Positions 62,688-62,876 of a stretch of 62,876 nt of DNA are shown here, piece after piece (position 1 is the first letter of the stretch; each line of letters opens with the position of its first letter). The stretch covers positions 1 to 62,876 of IMG/VR virus record IMGVR_UViG_3300048694_000377; one strand, written 5' to 3'. The notes beneath the pieces are model-generated. The model had not been told where the DNA came from. It made no database searches and worked only from the letters and a program-made list of their open reading frames with translations. The position numbers were made by a program, and so were the translations under genes. The stretch is from a virus.

Positions 62688-62703
62688 GGGGGCCGAAGCC
62701 CCC
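62688..62703 (-). terminator. GC hairpin between virion genes
   Basis: A GGGGGC/GCCCCC stem with a 4-base loop between the join-spanning gene and the 183-residue gene. The following minus-strand bases TATTTAAA are only partly T rich, so termination would be weak. Its stem is the same as that of the capsid-gene terminator. Confidence 0.5.
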
Positions 62704-62709
62704 AATCAA

Positions 62710-62876
62710 TCAGTCGAAGTTACCGTAGGGGTAGGTCGTGGTGGTTCCGATGTTGGGATCAAGCTGCTTGTATCGAGCAGTCAGATACAAGGTTCCCGCG
62801 TTAGGAGCAGGGGTGCCAGTACCAGTCAATGCCAGAGTGAACACAAGCTGAGAGAAAGTTCCAGGCTCAACCACAC
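62710..62876 (-). CDS. 3' end of the join-spanning virion gene
   Basis: The TGA at 62710-62712 ends the gene whose ATG is at 653. Bases 62750-62876 duplicate 1-127, so in the closed genome the gene is 62710-62749 joined to 1-653, 230 residues. Confidence 0.88.
   Translation of the reverse strand, partial: VVEPGTFSQLVFTLALTGTGTPAPNAGTLYLTARYKQLDPNIGTTTTYPYGNFD
62750..62876. repeat. Right copy of 127-bp terminal overlap
   Basis: Identical to 1-127. Remove one copy when closing the circle. Confidence 0.93.

Overview
The window is one whole tailed-phage genome written out as a line. Its first 127 bases (1-127) recur exactly as its last 127 (62750-62876), and one virion gene (start at 653, stop at 62710) reads straight through the join. 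The closed unit is therefore 62,749 bp. The gene set is podovirus-like: P22-type portal, adaptor and tail-hub-like proteins, very large internal (ejection) proteins, and no tape measure, tail tube or sheath. The host is probably a Gram-negative bacterium, because there are consensus sigma70 promoters, strong Shine-Dalgarno sites and a spanin-like lysis lipoprotein. A freshwater betaproteobacterium is a guess only. I see no integrase, tRNA, CRISPR array, methyltransferase or phage RNA polymerase.

Layout. Late genes lie on the minus strand and read leftwards from 9801 to 1, through the circular join, and on from 62876 to 31344. In order: small and large terminase, portal, GroES-like co-chaperonin, scaffold, decoration-type protein and major capsid protein; a terminator and an HNH endonuclease; virion proteins, a GT2 glycosyltransferase and a run of small basic proteins with neck/adaptor proteins; adhesin and tail fibre; the lysis cassette; tail hub and internal proteins, ending in a 2955-residue polyvalent protein. 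Two tandem paralogues (10223-11777, minus) lie between the terminase and a gene-free AT-rich tract (11962-12492) that carries GAACATT/AATGTTC repeats and is a candidate origin or control region.

Early genes run rightwards from 12653 to 31309 in three units, each with its own sigma70 promoter. Unit 1 (12493-18619) encodes small proteins, a MoxR-type AAA+ ATPase, a VWA protein with an HExxH peptidase-like motif, a ribbon-helix-helix protein and two larger unknowns. It ends at tandem terminators. Unit 2 (from 18697) encodes a VRR-NUC nuclease, a stand-alone RNA polymerase alpha-CTD-like protein, a PPK2 polyphosphate kinase, an NrdR-like zinc ribbon, a DUF3310 protein, family A DNA polymerase, a Cas4/RecB-type nuclease, an HNH nuclease and an SNF2-type helicase. 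Unit 3 (from 26652) encodes a putative single-strand-binding protein, an XRE-like regulator and a primase-helicase. It ends at a terminator facing the late genes.

The most distinctive feature is a 27-bp dyad (11-bp half-sites GACAAARTGAC and GTCACTTTGTC, always 5 bp apart). I found nine copies by eye, all between 11049 and 18652, so only around the paralogues and early unit 1. Together with the alpha-CTD mimic, the RHH protein, the MoxR/VWA module and PPK2, this suggests a phage that depends on host RNA polymerase, has its own regulon, and has an unusual polyphosphate-based nucleotide supply.
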